A DNA stretch of 64,000 bases from Pseudonocardia ammonioxydans. GTDB lineage: Bacteria > Actinomycetota > Actinomycetes > Mycobacteriales > Pseudonocardiaceae. The DNA is taken from NCBI RefSeq assembly GCF_900115005.1, contig NZ_FOUY01000005.1, positions 124,001 to 188,000 of the forward strand, written 5' to 3'. Of the stretch, positions 62,140 through 64,000 are shown piece by piece. The notes below the pieces were generated by a model that ran no database searches, was not told the origin of the DNA, and saw nothing but the letters and a program-made list of their open reading frames with translations. The position numbers and the translations under genes were made by a program. Numbering within the stretch: position 1 is the first letter of the stretch; the number at the start of each line of letters is the position of its first letter.

Positions 62140-62745
62140 ATGTCACCGCTGCCGTTCCCCGTGCGCATCGCCGCCGGCCTCGTCGTGACGGCCGTCGAAC
62201 AGGCCCGCGAGCTGCCCCGGCAGGCCGTCGAGCTGCCGGTGACCGCGGTCAGCCAGGCCCTGCAGGTGTCGATGCGGGTGCAGCAGAAGGTCACCGAGCT
62301 GGCGATCAAGGGTGATCGCGCGCTGGGGACGCTGCGGGCGGCCGAGGACGTCCCGAGCTGGGCGACCTTCGACGACGACCTGGTCGAGGAGACCGACCTG
62401 CGGCTCCCCGATCCGGAACCGGCCGCACGGCAGGCACCGGCCGCCCCCGGGGCCGAGCCGCGCAACGGCAGCGTCTCCGCGCTGCGCCCGGCCCGCACCG
62501 GGATCCCGATCGACCGGCCCGAGCGGCCCGCGACGGCGTCGAACCGGCCGGAGGCCGAGGCGGGCGCGCCGTACGCCGTCCCCGAGTACCCCACGCTCAC
62601 GATCCCGCAGCTGCGCGGCAAGCTCCGCACGCTGAGCGTCGACGACCTGTCCGACCTGCTGGCCTGGGAGACCGCGCACGAGAACCGGCCGGCTTACGTC
62701 ACGATGCTGACGAACCGGATCGCGACGCTCTCCCAGGAGACGTGA
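62140..62745 (+). CDS. Lipid-droplet-associated-type protein
   Basis: A 201-residue protein. The N-terminal amphipathic region ([20 protein letters not shown]) resembles mycobacterial lipid-droplet-associated proteins. A disordered middle and a conserved C-terminal helical part ([20 protein letters not shown]) follow. It could anchor to lipid inclusions. Start at 62140; ATG at 62131 is possible. It overlaps xseA by 4 bp (GTGA) and is divergent from ispH, a conserved actinobacterial order. Confidence 0.82.
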   Translation: MSPLPFPVRIAAGLVVTAVEQARELPRQAVELPVTAVSQALQVSMRVQQKVTELAIKGDRALGTLRAAEDVPSWATFDDDLVEETDLRLPDPEPAARQAPAAPGAEPRNGSVSALRPARTGIPIDRPERPATASNRPEAEAGAPYAVPEYPTLTIPQLRGKLRTLSVDDLSDLLAWETAHENRPAYVTMLTNRIATLSQET

Positions 62746-64000
62746 GCCCCGCGAACGGCGGAAGCGACACGGGTGGGTCGGGCGGCTCCGATGGCTCGGC
62801 CGGCCCGGGCGGTTCCGCCGGCTCCGGCGGCTCCGGTGGCGGCAGGGCCAACACCGAGGAGAGCCCCTGGCCCGTCCGGACGGTCGCCCGCAAGATCGCC
62901 GAATGGATCGACCGGCTCGGGGCGGTGTGGGTCGAGGGGCAGCTCGCGCAGGTCAACGCCCGCTCCGCGACCGCCTTCCTGACCCTGCGCGACCCGGCCG
63001 CGGACGTCTCCTTGCAGCTCACCGCCCCGTCCGCGCTGGTGCGTGAGTCCGGCGAGGCCGTCGCCGAGGGCAGCCGGGTGATCGTGCGCGGCAAGCCGTC
63101 GTTCTACCTGGGCCGGGGAACGCTGAGCCTGCGCGTGGACCGCATCCGCGCCGTCGGGCTCGGTGAGCTGCTCGCCCGGATCGAACGCCTGCGCCGGCTG
63201 CTCGCCGCCGAGGGCCTGTTCGATCCGGCGCTCAAGCGGCGTCCCCCGCTGCTCCCGCACACCATCGGGCTGGTCACCGGGCGGGAATCGGCGGCCGAGC
63301 ACGACGTCGTCACCAACGCCTCCGCGCGCTGGCCCGCGGTGCGGTTCCGGATCGAGAACGTCGCCGTGCAGGGCGGCCTCGCGGTGGAGCAGATCGTCGG
63401 CGCGCTGCGGGTACTGGACCGCGACCCGGACGTCGAGGTGATCGTTCTGGCCCGCGGCGGTGGCAGCGTGGAGGACCTGCTGCCGTTCTCCGACGAGACG
63501 CTGTGCCGGGCCGTCGCCGCCTCCCGGACACCGGTGGTGTCCGCGATCGGGCACGAGCCGGACACCCCGCTGGTCGACCACGTCGCCGACGTCCGCTGCT
63601 CCACGCCCACCGAGGCCGGCCGCAGCCTGGTGCCCGACCTCGCCGAGGAGACCGCGCGGGTCGCCGGCCTGCGCGACCGGGCCCGGCGGGCCCTGCACGG
63701 CTGGGTGGACCGCGAGCAGCGGCGGCTGGCCGACCTGCGGCACCGTCCGGCGCTGGCCGACCCGCTGCGGATCGTCGAGACCCGGGAACGCGAGGTCGCC
63801 GAGGCCCGCACCGCGGCACACCGGGCCGTCCTGCGCCGGCTGGACCGGTCGTCGTCGGAGCTGGAGCACCTGACCGCGCGGCTGTCCGCGCTGGGCCCGA
63901 CGGCGACGCTGGCGCGCGGCTACGCGATCGTGCAGCGCACCGGGACCGGTCACGACGTCCCGCCCCTGCTGCGGTCGGCCGCCGAGGCCCCCGCCGGGAC
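62742..64000 (+). CDS. xseA: Exodeoxyribonuclease VII large subunit (3' end outside window)
   Basis: The first 419 codons of XseA. A 35-residue Gly/Ser-rich N-terminus precedes the OB fold ([39 protein letters not shown]). The catalytic domain shows [27 protein letters not shown] and [19 protein letters not shown], and a coiled-coil region follows. With XseB it degrades single-stranded DNA. The GTG start overlaps the preceding stop by 4 bp. The frame is open at the window end. Confidence 0.94.
   Translation, partial: MSPANGGSDTGGSGGSDGSAGPGGSAGSGGSGGGRANTEESPWPVRTVARKIAEWIDRLGAVWVEGQLAQVNARSATAFLTLRDPAADVSLQLTAPSALVRESGEAVAEGSRVIVRGKPSFYLGRGTLSLRVDRIRAVGLGELLARIERLRRLLAAEGLFDPALKRRPPLLPHTIGLVTGRESAAEHDVVTNASARWPAVRFRIENVAVQGGLAVEQIVGALRVLDRDPDVEVIVLARGGGSVEDLLPFSDETLCRAVAASRTPVVSAIGHEPDTPLVDHVADVRCSTPTEAGRSLVPDLAEETARVAGLRDRARRALHGWVDREQRRLADLRHRPALADPLRIVETREREVAEARTAAHRAVLRRLDRSSSELEHLTARLSALGPTATLARGYAIVQRTGTGHDVPPLLRSAAEAPAG

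Overview
The window is chromosomal DNA of very high GC content with actinobacterial codon use. It most resembles Pseudonocardia or a close relative (family Pseudonocardiaceae). That is inferred from mycothiol biosynthesis (mshB), the GlgC/GlgM glycogen pair, a Mrp protein without a CxxC motif, and a gene order recalling the mycobacterial sigE, dap and mshB neighbourhoods (recalled from general knowledge, not searched). I found no rRNA, tRNA, CRISPR array, complete insertion sequence or prophage.

Layout. 1-1019: 3' part of mrp. 1098-8203: an accessory catabolic cluster (aminotransferase, AEC transporter, GntR regulator, Asp/Glu-racemase-like enzyme, DUF3830 protein, and divergently a D-2-hydroxyacid dehydrogenase and an amidase). 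Three near-identical palindromes tie it together as probable operators of its own regulator. 8240-11817: tatB, htrA, rseA, sigE envelope-stress block, with an O-methyltransferase divergent. 12621-15115: glgC and glgM. 15218-19775: DUF3117, tag, SRPBCC, DivIVA-like, two LOG-family genes, dapE. 20276-25657: Xre regulator, dapD, CHAD protein, MFS exporter, dapC, ferredoxin. 25785-30115: GNAT enzyme, two small orphans, mshB, tsaD. 30139-38195: an opp peptide importer and a second LpqW-like lipoprotein. 38240-40207: typA; divergent from it a 49-residue Cys-rich protein gene sits behind a strong IdeR/DtxR-type iron box.

40611-45042: a repeat-rich stretch (AbiEi/DUF559 protein, SRPBCC-Nudix fusion, ABC exporter). 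45203-48747: carbinolamine dehydratase, nitrilase-family enzyme, a DAHP synthase with a Tyr-Trp-Phe leader peptide and attenuator-like hairpins, mscL, GNAT. 48866-52704: small accessory genes including a secreted three-repeat protein, a low-GC patch, a 62-bp tandem repeat, an Lrp/DUF2000 pair and a decayed VapBC module. 52745-64000: ychF, secreted proteins, Ada-AlkA and Ogt alkylation repair, rmuC, a DUF6542-like membrane protein, an L,D-transpeptidase, ispH, a lipid-droplet-type protein and the 5' part of xseA.

The most noteworthy signals are (i) a dispersed short repeat family with core GGTGAGCAGAGCAAAGCG, found between genes, at gene starts and inserted in frame inside a GNAT gene; (ii) the iron-box-controlled Cys-rich microprotein; (iii) the leader-peptide attenuator of DAHP synthase; (iv) the GntR regulon with three shared operators. 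Starts were chosen from Shine-Dalgarno sequences, 4-bp ATGA/GTGA overlaps and family N-termini. Many promoters look leaderless, with a TANNNT -10 box 6-10 nt before the start codon.
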